Shown here: positions 1 through 11,387 of the stretch, piece after piece
How positions within the stretch are numbered: the stretch's first letter is position 1
How the letters are laid out: the number at the start of each line of letters is the position of its first letter
Source: Podospora comata
Lineage: Eukaryota; Ascomycota; Sordariomycetes; Sordariales; Podosporaceae
Length of the DNA stretch: 64,000 nt
Reading direction: 5' to 3'
Assembly (NCBI GenBank): GCA_017354895.1
Contig: CP071498.1
Location: 1,550,001-1,614,000, forward strand
The notes under the pieces: generated by a model
Databases searched by the model: none
What the model was told of the DNA's origin: nothing
What the model saw: the letters and a program-made list of their open reading frames with translations, nothing else
Position numbers and translations under genes: made by a program

Positions 1-3000
1 GGATAAGTAAAGGAGGGATAGGATATGATCGGAGGGGAAACCCGGGATAGGGAGCTGGCGATTTGTCTGTGAGTTTAGGGCGAGGGGTGATTTGGATTGT
101 TGGGGTGGCGTGTGATAGTCTGAGGATTAATTAAGAAATATATCCGAAGGTATCTCAGGTATATAAAATGACTTTAGTAGGCGAGGAAAGGCCCTTTACA
201 ATCATTTCTCCATGATTTCGGTACGATTGCTTAGTCCTTGAGACCCCTTAATATTATCTATGTGAGGTATGCTACCTAGGTAGGTTTGTCCCCGACGTGT
301 GTGTCTCTAATGATGCCCTGCCCCTTCCATTGTCGGGGGGCTCTAGGCAGGCGGTGTTAACGTGCGGCGATGGTGGAGAGACTGCCCGTTTGGTAATCAC
401 ATCGTTGGGGGCTGGATGAAGTCACCGCTTGAACGACGATATCTCTAGGTACCCTTACCGCGTTCGCAGGCAGGGACGTGGCCTACGGTGGTGTGTGTGC
501 GCTTTGAGACATACATGATCGAGCGGTTGCGCGCGCGTGTGTGTATATGAGGGTCCATTGCGGTGGATATCTGGAGAAGTCAAGTAGAAGAGGTGCGGCT
601 GTTTGCTTGGGTGGTCACTTGATGATGGTGGATGAGGTAGAAGAGTATTTTGGATGATATAATACCTCTGAGAATGTTGCCTTTGAGACGATATGATGCT
701 TGGATGATGAGATAGGTCTTTGAGATGAGAGGTTTTTTCGGAATGAGAGGGAGCTCATGATATTGTCTAAATAAATCCATCGGTATCTACCCGGGTGTAT
801 TGATATTTTGAGTAAAAGGATCTTGAACACCTACCCCCTTCATAGCCTTCGACAAACCAAGTTAAGTCAAGTCAAATATTAGGTCAGATTTGACTTGTTT
901 GACTTGGTGCCTACCTACCTACCTTGGCACTGGTCTTTTTGAGACGAGTCCCATCTTTAGGATGCGTAGTATCTTGGGAGACGATGTCCTTAGAGAAACT
1001 ATCATCACCCAAGGCTTTAACTTCCAATCCTAAGTTTGTGACTGTTTTCAAGTTTAAACCAGAGATTGTTCATTATGTTTAACTGCGAAGCAGAAGCTAG
1101 GGGTTAAACAGATTTCAAGTTGAGAATCCGTCACAAACAAAGACGCCTACATCCACGAAGAGACCGCACATCATACCATATATAAGCCTCATCACTCCTC
1201 TAGTTCCGTACCCTACACACTGCAAAGTCCGATATATAAACCTACCTAATCCCAAGGTACCCAAATAGGGTTATGTAGGTATATCAAATCTATCAAGTCA
1301 TCCAAATTCATCGGAAAGCCAGATTCGCCAGAGTTTCAGCTACATCTGGTTTGTTTATTTGGACTTGTTTAGTATTAGCTTTGGCAGGTCTGATTGCCGG
1401 TTTGCAACTCAGACAACCTACCGGAAATGAAGTTTGGATAGCATCTTGATAATGCTCGGATCTACCTCAAGTACGACAATGCGCCAATGCTGTTGTAGAG
1501 GTTTTGTTCATACTAAGACAGAGTTAAATATATATATATATAGATCTCCAAGAATGAAGGTACTCCTAAATATCTTCCTCGATCTTAACCTATGTTTTAA
1601 AAAATGGAATGTCTTAAAATATAACTTGTTTTATTTGGAGAATGATCTTGCAACTCTTGTTCAATATTAAGAATAACCTTGATAAGTATTTTATTAGGGA
1701 AGAGTTTGGTGAAAGAAGCCACAGTGGCACCCCAAAGTATAGGTGCAAGATAGTTGATTTGGCAGAAAACTGTGGTGTATAGAGAAGGCTATCCAACATG
1801 TATGTGTCTGTGCACCCCTGTCATTGGCATTGATACTGCCATTGCGACTGCCTGGCCTCAACTTGCTTATCAGAGTCGTGGAATTATTTTACAATTAAAA
1901 GTAGCAGATATGTTGGAACTAACCAGGTGCTTATTTTCTAAACAACCCTTGGGGTGCTACGGTAGGTACTTAGTCTGAGTGTGAGGAGAAATAAGGCAAG
2001 CCGTCTCTGTGAACCTCGGCCGCTTGGCTCGGGCTTTGGTGAGGGCGAATCTGCTGTGGTTTGTGTCAGCCCCTGATTCTGGGTATCTAAGCTTAAACTG
2101 CTAACTGCTTTATTTGAGAGTTGATGTGATAGGTCAACAGTTACTCCAAGAGAAATGATAAGAGTGGAGTGTAAGCCAAGCTCTGTGGGATTGAGAGTTG
2201 TGAGAGTGAAAAGGACAAGCTTGTGGTGAACGCTTGAACCACGTCAACCCCAGATCGGCGCCAGGTGGCGCCCTTGGCAAAAGCTTGTTCCGACAGGGGT
2301 CACCAAAGTAGCAACGGTACCTGACTTACAGAAGAACTGTCCAATCATGGGGCGGTATTTGCTCCAAGAGCTTCACCAGGACGACAGACTTGCATGGATG
2401 GAGGGTTTGATGAATCTTATCGTTGGATTCACCGTTGCACCGTTGGTCTGCAAGAGGACAGTGGAGTGGGAATACAAACCAGTTCTTTGAGAGACTGTGG
2501 GTGCGTGCGGTTGGGGCCCTCCAGGAAATGATCAGCTATGGGATTGATGGTGAGGTGAGGTGAGGGTTGACATCACTTCCTGCCGAGACCTAGCTCACAT
2601 GAGAAACAGCGGCGGGTAACTCTTTCCCGGTATTGACTGTCATACTCCTCAGACCGAGAGTCTGCCTACATGCGTCGCCAAAACTTCGCTCATCACTATC
2701 GCAGAAGCGCTGACATAACCTCTGCGGACCGCCACCAACCTCGAGCTCTTGATATCTCATCCCGTCGCGATCCCTAGGCAACACCACCGTATGGCAGTGC
2801 ACTGCCCCTCCTCACCTCCACCCTCTTGATTCCGCGAAACAGCTGCTACTGCCACGACACCACTTATCAAACACACCTATCAACTCCGGATCATCAAGGT
2901 GCCCATTCGTCTTTGCATCTCATGCTTACACCCCCATATTCTTACCGCTGTGTTTCGTGAAGTTTCACTCTGGCCAGAAGACCAGTTGACACCCTACGAG

Positions 3001-3350
3001 ATCGGTCATTCGTGAGAGGCGGGGAGCACCAATCGCGCACTTATCTACACGTCCTCTTTCGCACCTTCGTAGCCAACAGTCGCTCCTCGTTTCCTGTGCA
3101 CCGCAATCAGTCTTGAGAGGAAGCTCCTCCTCACCAACAACCAAATCACCCTCCACCAACCGCCAGTCGCGACAACACCCCACCACAAAGCCGTTGTGCC
3201 TCCCTTGCACGGCGCCACCGATTCGTCCTACCCAAACCACCGGGACGTCAAGCGGCGAGATTACGTCGTGAGCACGCCAACCAGCTCTAAAATACCAAAT
3301 AATCTTTCCGAGCCCCTCTCTCGACCCACTTCAGCGCAAGCGCGTGGACA
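1..3350. other. Intergenic region and 5' leader of the antiporter gene
   Basis: No convincing gene is visible. All open frames are short and lack coding character on both strands. The stretch holds an imperfect hairpin near 861-905, a GATGAG-rich degenerate repeat near 640-750, and several short TACCTAGGTAGGT-like patches. From about 2590 the sequence becomes richer in C and T and probably holds the promoter and leader of the Ca2+/H+ antiporter that starts at 3351. Confidence 0.6.
861..905. repeat. Imperfect inverted repeat (hairpin)
   Basis: The arm GTCAAGTCAAAT (866-877) is followed about ten bases later by ATTTGACTTG (888-897), its near reverse complement. Pairing continues imperfectly outward with GACTT. 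It is a short AT-rich hairpin of unknown role; a small transposon remnant or chance are both possible. Confidence 0.4.
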
Positions 3351-5635
3351 ATGTCTTGTAAGCACCCTTGATTCAGGGCGCCCCTTTCGCTCTGGTCGTT
3401 CTGCTTTCCCTGTTGCCATGCTTCTCTGTGTCTCTTGGCGATCTGCTGTCAAGGCCTCTCGCTGTACACAACGGCAAGCAGTGCTCAAACACCGCAAGGA
3501 GACACAGCGTCTGCCTGTTCCAGATCGAGTGACATGGCATTTCCCCCCAATCATGCCAAGCCAATCCCGGTTTGGGCCTTCATTGTGACACTGAACCTTC
3601 ACTAACCACACAATGTCTTCTTTTGTTTCTGCAGATAACGCCCACCAGACCAAACAAGCGGCACGCAACGTGGCCTGGCACAAGTCGAAGTGGAATATCT
3701 TCCCGTACTCACGCAACAAATACACACATGACTCTACCAGCACTGCAGCATGGCAGTCGGCCAATGATCAGGATCTCGAAGGCCACCCGCTGGAGGGGTT
3801 GCCGATCGGACCGTCGGATGATCCAAGGGCCCCGGGAATCCCGCTGAACGGCCCCGGGTCGACGAGCAGAAACATCAATGCATCGGGACGGGCCCCTGAT
3901 ACGGCTGATGGCCAGTTTGGAAGTGGTGAGACGTTTGTTGGCTCGAACCCTTTGTCGGCAGGGGAGCAGAAGGTCACTAGCAGTGCGCTTAACAAGTTAC
4001 CAGCGATGCGCTGGAGATTCAAACGCAGTGTCACTGGCGATGCGACGACGACACCCGAGGGGGCTACTACCGATGGCGTCAAGAAGAAGAAAAAGGAGTC
4101 GAGCAGTTTCTTCAAGCATGTCGAGCCTAAGGAGCCATTCACGGTTAGGAACCAGATCCAACGGGTATTCTTCAATTCATGGATCAATGTGTTGCTGATT
4201 GCAGCACCGGTTGGTATTGTAATTGCCAATATTCACTCTGTCAGTAAGATTGCCGTGTTTGTGGTTAATTTTATGGCAATTGTTCCCCTGGCGGCCATTC
4301 TGGGGTTTGCGACGGAGGAGATTGCGTTCAGGACGGGCGAGACTGTGGGTGGTCTATTGAATGCCACCTTTGGGTATGCTATGTTGACTCCGCATGGCGC
4401 TTTGTGATATGCTGACCGGGCATGATGACAGAAACGCAGTCGAACTGATCGTAGCCATCATCGCGCTTGCTGATCGTCAAGTCGTCATCGTTCAGACCTC
4501 CCTCATCGGCAGCATCCTCTCCAACTTACTTCTCGTCATGGGCATGTGCTTCTTCTTTGGCGGGCTGCGGAGACGGGAACAATACTTCAACACCACCGTT
4601 GCACAAACTTCTGCCAGCTTGCTCGCCCTCGCCGTGGCCAGTGTGATCGTTCCGACAGTGTTTGACCGATCCAGCCAGTCGCCACAGAACGATGTTGCCA
4701 AGCTGTCTCGAGGCACCTCCGCCATTCTCCTCTTCGTTTACTGCGCCTACTTGTTCTTCCAGCTCAAGACGCACTCAATGGTCTTTGCCGAAGAAAGCCA
4801 GAAGGTTCAAGCCAAACCGTTCACCCACCCCATGCGACGCAGCGTCCCCGAAGGCGCCGTCTCCCAGGGACTCGTCGCCCCAGCTGGCATTATCAGCGGT
4901 CATGGCTTGGGGTCAGAGCAATCCGAGAATGAAAAGATCCGGGAAATGGTGACCAAGCCTCCTATGAGGAGTGCTTCGGGGGCAACCCAAGGCGGCACCG
5001 TCAGTAATCCCGGCAAAGGCAGTGTAGAGGAAGACAACGACAAGGATGAGGTCACACTGCACTTTCTCGTTGCCATCGCCACCCTCGCCGGGTCTACGGT
5101 TGTTATCGCCATTTGTGCAGAGTACATGGTTGACTCCATCAGCGCCATCACCGCCAGCGGGGCTGTTTCTGAAGAATTCGTCGGCTTGATTCTTCTTCCT
5201 ATCGTGGGCAACGCAGCTGAGCACGCCACTGCTGTAACTGTCGCCATCAAGGACAAGATGGATCTTGCTATTGGGGTGGCGGTGGGTTCGAGCATGCAAG
5301 TGGCGTTGTTTATCATCCCCTTGCTTGTTATCATTGGGTGGGGGATGGGGATCGATGCCATGACGCTGAGCTTTGATCCATTCCAGGTGGCGGTGTTGTT
5401 TGTTGCGGTGTTGCTAGTGAATTATTTGATAAATGACGGGAAGAGTCATTGGTTGGAGGGGATGTTGCTTATGTGTTTGTATGCCATCATTGCGATTTGT
5501 TCTTGGTGTAAGTTTCCTCGCAGTGAAGAGTTTTGGACAGCAAGATTGCTAACGTGGCGATGTGTAGGGTACCCGACCGATGGGAGTAGTATTGCCGGAG
5601 GGGGGAATAACAGAACTTTGGAGTTGAATCTTTAG
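3351..5635 (+). CDS. Vacuolar-type Ca2+/H+ antiporter (CAX/VCX1 family)
   Basis: Exchanges Ca2+ for H+ across an internal membrane, usually the vacuole, to remove cytosolic calcium. I read four exons: 3351-3357, 3635-4373, 4432-5507 and 5568-5635, giving 629 residues. Introns begin GTAAGC, GTATGC and GTAAGT and carry CTAAC or CTGAC branch points. Splicing restores the first CAX signature GNAVEL near residue 249, followed by the conserved GSILSNLLLV helix. The second half carries GNAAEH near residue 507 and GSSMQVALF. Several hydrophobic helices lie in each half. A long polar N-terminus (about 170 residues) and a linker of about 100 residues between the halves make it longer than the roughly 410-residue yeast Vcx1. 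The start uses a 7-nt first exon, giving MSYNAHQTKQ; an in-frame ATG inside intron 1 (3613) offers another start. The family is certain; the exact paralogue is not. Confidence 0.92.
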
Positions 5636-5952
5636 GGGGGTGGTGATGGCAGGGGGTGGGAGGATGGGGTAACGCGATGATTTTTTTCTTTTTAGTCTGG
5701 CTTGTAGAGTACTTGAGAGGAGGGCTCTCCTAGGTATAAGAGAACAGCATAGAAGGAGGCGACAGGGGAATTTTTATGTGAGGAAGACTTTACACGAGAT
5801 GTTGAGGGGTTGATGTTGATAGGGGCATGCCCGAGAGAAAGTGATATTGCTGATGAAAGTCAAGGTGAATGTGTATGACTGTTCACTTGAGTCTTTCGAG
5901 ATTATTGATATGCCTGTTGATTGCGCAGAAGGCCTATTTGCTACTTTGTCAA

Positions 5953-6068
5953 AGGATTTCGCAGTAGTTTTGAAGGCGTTTTGAGTCGCTTTAAAGGGAG
6001 TTTGAACAACTTTGAATGTGTTTTAGGTAGTTCAAAGGAATTTCGAGTAGCTTTGAAGGGGTATTGAC
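5953..6068. repeat. 21-bp degenerate minisatellite
   Basis: Six copies start at 5953, 5974, 5995, 6016, 6036 and 6057, that is steps of 21, 21, 21, 20 and 21. Each begins AGG (ATG in one copy), then a TTTYGA-like block, then a GTAGCTTTGA-like block. It differs in sequence from the 22-bp family nearby. Confidence 0.75.
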
Positions 6069-6218
6069 TGTTGGTCTCCTTTCTTTGTCCCATTGATTCT
6101 TCTGCCCATAATGTCTGAAGGGTAATACTGCACTTGGTAGCTTTAAATATTTAACGGGCAGGGTGATTCTTAAAATCTATCTTTGGTCTGAACATTTGGT
6201 GTCGTTTGTCCGTCTTTT

Positions 6219-6325
6219 ATCTCAGCTTCTAAATAATCTTTTTTGTCTTAGCTTTTAATACCGGTTATCCAAGCTTAGAATGTTGTTTATGTTTATTTAG
6301 TCTAAGCCTTTAAGAGAGCTTCTGG
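6219..6325. repeat. 22-bp minisatellite family, array A
   Basis: Core boxes ATCTCAGC, GTCTTAGC, ATCCAAGC and GTCTAAGC start at 6219, 6245, 6267 and 6300. The spacings are 26, 22 and 33, so two of three are multiples of 11. This is the smallest array of the family described in the findings. Confidence 0.65.
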
Positions 6326-6813
6326 TGGTGATGGTCTGTCTTTGGGATTTCTTTTGGGAGATTGTCTGCGTTTTTGAAGTGGTTATTATGTGTGGGATGA
6401 TGTTGGCTAACGAGGTTCTAAGAGTTGTTGTAGAGTCTTGGTATTGGGGAGGTCATGGAGAAGGGGTGTGAGTTCTTTTTGGGAGATGCGCTTGCGAGCA
6501 GCGAAATAAGGCCGTCGTGAGAGGGCGCGTTTTTCTCGTCTTTACTTCGTTTGTTCGCGCGGGGACAGAGTGTGGATCTTTCGTTTGCGAGTGCAACATG
6601 AGGAATATGTTTGAAGAGTTCATTATGCTGTATGCGTGTGTGTATGTGGTAAAGTGCTAGGTTGGATGACCAGGAAATGGACCACATGTGGATCTGGTCC
6701 ACCACCACCACACCAGCCACACAACCTTGTTGAGATTACCCCTGAATGCTCACACTGGCCACAACAAGACTAATATTGGGTCAATTTCTATGGAAATTTT
6801 ACAAAAATGTAGC

Positions 6814-8718
6814 TCATTCACTGTCAGAGTCAGACATTGCATCTGCTTCTCGCTTGCGCCTGGTTTGAACCCGATGACGTGCGCTGCGCCGCACAGGGTG
6901 GGCTAGCTCTGGCTGCTCCACATCCTCCTTGGCTACCACTTTTTCCTCCACCACCCTCCCTTCAATACGGGCCTCTTCCAGTTCACAGAGCCTCACAAAT
7001 TTGGAATTCGAGTCTTCTCTATTTGACTTATGCCTTTTTCTTGCTTCCTGGGCCTTTTAGGCATTCTGTTAGTGCTTTGCCATATTAGCTTTATAGATAG
7101 ATGCCTTAGATTTTAGTGTGAGCGAGGTATTAGTAAGAGTCCTAACTATAAACTATTTTCCGGCCAGCGTATAGTTCTTAAGTAGGTCCCTGATCTTCTT
7201 AACTCCCTAGGAATCCCCTACGGTATAGAAAGTAGGTATTTTTAAAGAGAGATTTAACGGCACTATAGAAAAAACTACTTGGCTTAAAGAGAGCGGTTTG
7301 CGCTTATATATAAGTTATAATTCTATTCTACGCTAGCCGCTAGTAATATTCTTTTTCTTGAAGCTCTATTTATGGGTAAAGTTATATAGCTAGACGAAAT
7401 CGACTTTACTATTTGTTAACGTGTGGGTACTACTAAGTGCCCTATTTACTGCTCTACAGATTGGTATTACAGTGGGCAGTACTGCTATAAGCAGTAACAG
7501 AATTTCCCGACTTGGATCCCTCTAGAATATTTTTTACAAAGGATCTTTGCCTAGGCTTACAAAGCTACTGTGGCCTAAAGCTTAGTCAACGGATGCTAGA
7601 ACCTTCCAAAGTGGCTACAAGCTTACGCAATAAGCTGCTATAATAGTGCGATCTACAGGGCACCCTTGCCACTAAAAGTTCGATGGATTTCCATGAGGTT
7701 CTACCAGACCCACTAAGGTCCACTAACCACTCTGAGTGGTATAGGGCCTTCAGGGCCTACAGGACCCACAGTAGGCCTACGAAGGCCTATATATAGACCT
7801 CTCTCCTCTCCTGTAGAATAGTTTTCCTTTCTCTCCTTAAGGGCAATAAGAGCAACAAGAGTAATAAAAGCAATTCTTATTTCTTATACTCCACTGTATT
7901 ACAGTGCCTTTCCCTTCCTTCGGCACTGCCGTCGTATCCTCCTGCTTCCGCTTGCCCACTGCTGTATTCTACAGCAACTCTGTATAGGTACTATATTATA
8001 GGCTTATCAGGGCATACCAGCTAACAACAAGTTTCTTATTTACTTTCTTTATATTAAAAAAGTAATTAATGTTAAAGAGTTAAAAGACGTAAAAGTAATA
8101 AAGGAGTAAGAAAAGAAAAATATCTCGGAAGAAAAGACTTTTCTGTTTTATAAAATATATTTAAGTATAGTTGTTTAAATTTTCTTTTGTTTTATTTAAT
8201 ATATATAGATTTTTATTTTGTTTTGAAAATCTAATAATTAAGCTAGTTTTTTTTCTTAACTTTCTATTATACTTACTTTCTTATAGTTATATTATACTTA
8301 AGCTTAATCTAGGTAACAGTAAAATATAAATTAAAAAATTTATTAATATTTTTCGGGGTAACTTTGTTAATTTTAATATAATAAATCTTTTTAAGCTTTA
8401 TTTTGATATCGAGAGAATAATTAATAAAATAAGATATTTAATATTTACTAAAGGGGTTAAAAAAGCTTTATTTAGTTAATAAATTAATTATTAAAGCCTT
8501 TTTATTAGTATAAGTAGGAATGTAACTAAAGCTTTCCTAACAAAGGATCTATTAAATAATAAGGTCTTTTTAGCCGTAAGAAAGTCGCTCTTAGTTTTTA
8601 TGGGTAAGGTTCCTTAGTAAAGTACTATTAATGTGGTACTTTATGGTAGAACGTGGAATCCCGTACTTATTAGACGCTTTTCGCTGGCTTATACTAGCGG
8701 TAATAGCTTTTTGGGCAT
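6814..8718 (-). pseudogene. Relic Fot1/pogo transposase gene
   Basis: This is the coding remnant of the transposon, read from the right end to the left. An N-terminal Psq-type DNA-binding helix-turn-helix is recognisable at 8718-8628 (SQRKASNKYGIPRSTIKYH). The C-terminal 60 codons at 6996-6814 remain open, with a charged helix (ELEEARIEGRVVEEKVV) and a basic tail typical of this family. The CENP-B-like and DDE catalytic parts between are destroyed by stop codons and AT drift, so no catalytic residues can be named. A foreign-looking GC-richer block (about 7410-8030) sits inside it. The gene cannot make an active protein. Confidence 0.7.
7414..8026 (+). mobile_element. Possible nested solo LTR
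   Basis: A GC-richer block interrupts the AT-rich transposase relic. Candidate ends are TGTTA at 7414 and TAACA at 8026, a perfect 5-bp inverted pair as in LTRs. Inside is a TATATATAGA promoter-like box (about 7789-7798) followed by a CT-rich start region and repeated GGCCTAC motifs. I find no convincing 5-bp target duplication (CTATT against ACAAG), so the boundaries may be wrong. Confidence 0.3.
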
Positions 8719-8952
8719 TTTTAACTTTCTACTTGGTATATTTGGCTATTGATGGGTACCTGGAGCAAAAAAAAAAGTAAAAGAAAAGCTTCATTTTTGG
8801 TCTCTGTGGGTGGAATATACAGTGTGTGTTGATATCGGGAGGCTTTCGGAGGTCCAGGGTTGTGGAGGGTTTAATGTGGGTAGATGGCTTGGGTAGTTCA
8901 AACCTACCTGGGCCACATCCATATGTGGTCCACTTCCATGTCATCCAACCTA

Positions 8953-10991
8953 TTGTGTATATAGTTTAAGTTGGTGGGAGAGCTGGGGTTTTGGCACTGG
9001 AAGTTGGCCACTTGATGGGTGACTATGAAACATACCTAGTGTCTTAACTGTGTGATAGCAGCGAAACATATTTGATGAACGGCTGGGTACTCAACATGGT
9101 GAGTTAACTCGCAATAGCTAAGATGGATTTGACGGGTCTTTACTACTGGGTCAGACAAAACAGGCCATTGGGATGAGATTTGTCTTTGAGATGAGATGTG
9201 GCTTCGGGATGAGATGTGCCTACTGGGATAAAATGATGTACCTTTGCTTCACCATTAGTTGTAGGATGATGAACAAGCGCGAGTGAGAGAGCCACCGAGT
9301 CCATTCAGGGGTCATTGACCTTTGAGCCTCACAAACAGCCATCAACACATCCAGACTGCTGTCTGTCTCAGAGTACGCCGAAAACATAATGAACTGCGAT
9401 AGAGAACTGATTGATACTTTTTGGCAATCTAGGGCTTTCATATGAGCGGTGTGGCCAAGGCCAAATCCAGACAAAAATCTGGTTCTCTGTTAGATTCCTT
9501 TGAATTGATAGATTTGATATGTTTATATAACCCCGTCAAGAAGGGTTATAAGCGAAAATCATGACGGAGATCATGATGGAAACATAGCTGGTCTCTACAA
9601 AAATAATGAACGTTAATCTATCAAAGCATTCGGAATCTCTTATCTAAGCTTTGGACAAATATAGTCTAGGCTTTTCATATATATATTCAAGCTTCATAAG
9701 TGTGTAATCTAAGCTTTCAGTGTCCATGATCTCAGCTTATGATTGCTTGCCAATCAAAGATGTTTCTTTTTCTTACAGACCCGTTGAAAGCATTTCTTTT
9801 GATTTCGCTGGGGGGTAGCCAGATCGTTTGAATATTATTGGATATTTTTGCCCTCTTCACATGGTACCAGTTCAGCCAACGTGTCTAGAAAACGCCTTAC
9901 TGCATGTATGCCTTGACCCTGGATTTCACTACTGCCGCGCCATCAGCAACCATGTTTGAAAATTTGTGAGTGGCCACATCATCAAGCCACCTTTTGTTCC
10001 AAGGAGGACGGTGTCCCAAACCACAGCCTTGGCAGGGGTCTTGGGAGAGAGGCAAGGAGGCGCAGCCGTAGATGCTCGGGTTCGCGCGAAGGCCAGTTAT
10101 TCATCAGTTGTCAGCAGATATGTTTTTTAGCCAGGAAAATTTGATTCTTGACAGCCACAGAACAAACGTTAAAGGACGTATTGTCCCAAACCTGAGCAAA
10201 TACCTAGGTTACCTTGGCTCAGAGACAGCTTTCTTCACTGGCCCCCACAGAGAAACGGTGCGTTACGACTGGGCAAGGACCTTACGCTTGCGAATCTTCG
10301 CTCTCGCGTGCTATGACTCCGACATGTGCGCATCACTTGGAAGCCTGCCCCTCGTGGCGAGCCGCGGTCTGAACAAATAAAGAAGGCACAGCACGCATTC
10401 TGATCCCTACAACTATTGTATTCAAATATGATGGCGCCATTTCTCCCCCAGTCGCCGAAATGGGGTGACATAATCGTCTCGGCGGAGAACTTTCGAGCTG
10501 TCAGACCCCCTGTTGGTCCTACGTCTCGTAAAAAAAGAAAAATTCGATCATACAGGCCATAAGCAGTGTTGATCAGTGAGGCACGTTATGCTCTTCTTCT
10601 GGTTCAGAACCGCTGAGCCCGCACACAAGGCAAGTCGAGGGATTGCGGAGAGGCTTAGTCCCGCATCGTGACCAGAATTCGAACACCGAACGCGGCCCGG
10701 GACGTGTGCTCGCAGTGGCCTTCTGAATTTGCCCCTGTACTCCCGCGTGCTGGAACGGCGGGTCCCTCGGCGACGTGCTAGCCACTGAATGATGTCCAAC
10801 ATGCCTGACTTGAAGGTTTTGCTGTCTTCTTCCTCCATGATGGCTCGTTTGTTACTTACTTTTCTCAAATCCTTCCACCTGTTTGGATTTTGGTCAGCTT
10901 GCACAAAACTTTTTACACATAGTCATACGAGTACTCCTCACTGCTCACCTGTCGTTACTCCATAGCGGTCGACCATATCGCCCCCGTCAAC
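8953..10991. other. Intergenic, with 22-bp array B
   Basis: No gene is supported. Open frames here are short and lack coding character on both strands. The stretch includes three near-copies of a GGGATGAGAT motif at 9169-9235 with 18-19 nt spacing, and the 22-bp family array at 9642-9750. Confidence 0.5.
9642..9750. repeat. 22-bp minisatellite family, array B
   Basis: Core boxes start at 9642, 9664, 9685, 9707 and 9729 (steps 22, 21, 22, 22). The boxes are ATCTAAGC, GTCTAGGC, ATTCAAGC, ATCTAAGC and ATCTCAGC. The region between boxes is AT-rich and poorly conserved. Confidence 0.75.
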
Positions 10992-11387
10992 ATGACCATC
11001 ACCAACCCACTCCCTTCCCCGCCAGCGTCTCCTCAAAGGCAAAGAGACAGCAAAACGAGCAGCACCGCTTCGCGAACCCAACACCATGAGGACAAAACTC
11101 CCAAAGACCTTCCCCCGTCCTCCTCTCGCAAAATGTCGAGCGCGGAAGTATTCCAGAGTAGAAGACATGTTCTCGTGCAGACTGCTCATTCTGCCAAAGA
11201 TCTTCCAAAGCAACCCGCCGGCGTCTACGGCAGACGTTCCTATTTTGGCTCGGTCGACCAGAAGTCCGAACAACTTCTTGCAGCCAAGGGCAAGGCCAAA
11301 GAGTATGCACGTCAAGTTGTGCCGACACCTTCCACCCAGCAGCCCAAAACGACACCAAGTGACCAAGAGCACAAGAATTCAAGATGA
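10992..11387 (+). CDS. Hypothetical small Ser/Pro-rich protein
   Basis: An uninterrupted 131-codon frame with a good fungal start context (GTCAACATGACC). I do not recognise it. The first 45 residues are rich in Ser, Pro, Thr and Gln (MTITNPLPSPPASPQRQRDS) and look disordered. The middle is more structured and basic (SRRHVLVQTAHSAKDL, then GVYGRRSYFGSVDQKSEQLL and an Ala/Lys-rich helix). It ends in another Ser/Pro/Gln tail. There is no signal peptide or membrane segment. Overlapping frames on the other strand are of similar length, so coding status is uncertain. A further exon downstream is possible but not evident. Confidence 0.45.
   Translation: MTITNPLPSPPASPQRQRDSKTSSTASRTQHHEDKTPKDLPPSSSRKMSSAEVFQSRRHVLVQTAHSAKDLPKQPAGVYGRRSYFGSVDQKSEQLLAAKGKAKEYARQVVPTPSTQQPKTTPSDQEHKNSR

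Larger units (their letters stand above)
5636..6657. other. Intergenic, with two minisatellite arrays
   Basis: This is the 3' flank of the antiporter gene. It contains the 21-bp array at 5953-6068 and the 22-bp family array at 6219-6325, listed separately. No open frame in it looks coding. Confidence 0.6.
6660..8950 (-). mobile_element. Degenerate Fot1/pogo-type DNA transposon
   Basis: A complete but dead cut-and-paste element. The ends are 42-bp terminal inverted repeats (6660-6701 and 8909-8950) with 36 of 42 positions matching; both begin GGTTGGATGAC. The element is flanked by TA on both sides (6658-6659 and 8951-8952), the target duplication of Tc1/mariner/pogo elements. The transposase lies on the minus strand. 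Just inside the right end (8718 to 8628) a helix-turn-helix of the Psq/pogo type is readable, including KYGIPRSTIKYHIN. Near the left end (6996-6814) the basic, acidic-ended C-terminus is still open (RRSARHRVQTRRKREADAM). Between them there are many stops, and 8035-8640 is extremely AT-rich, as expected after RIP. The length of 2.29 kb exceeds a normal Fot1 (about 1.9 kb), consistent with a nested insertion. Confidence 0.85.

Noticed and set aside
6848-6870. A B-box-like GGGTTCAAACC on the minus strand
   Set aside because: It lies inside the transposase C-terminal coding remnant and no tRNA cloverleaf surrounds it.
10235-10904. Overlapping 78- and 118-codon minus-strand frames
   Set aside because: They overlap other frames of equal length and show no coding signature; no start context or motif supports them.
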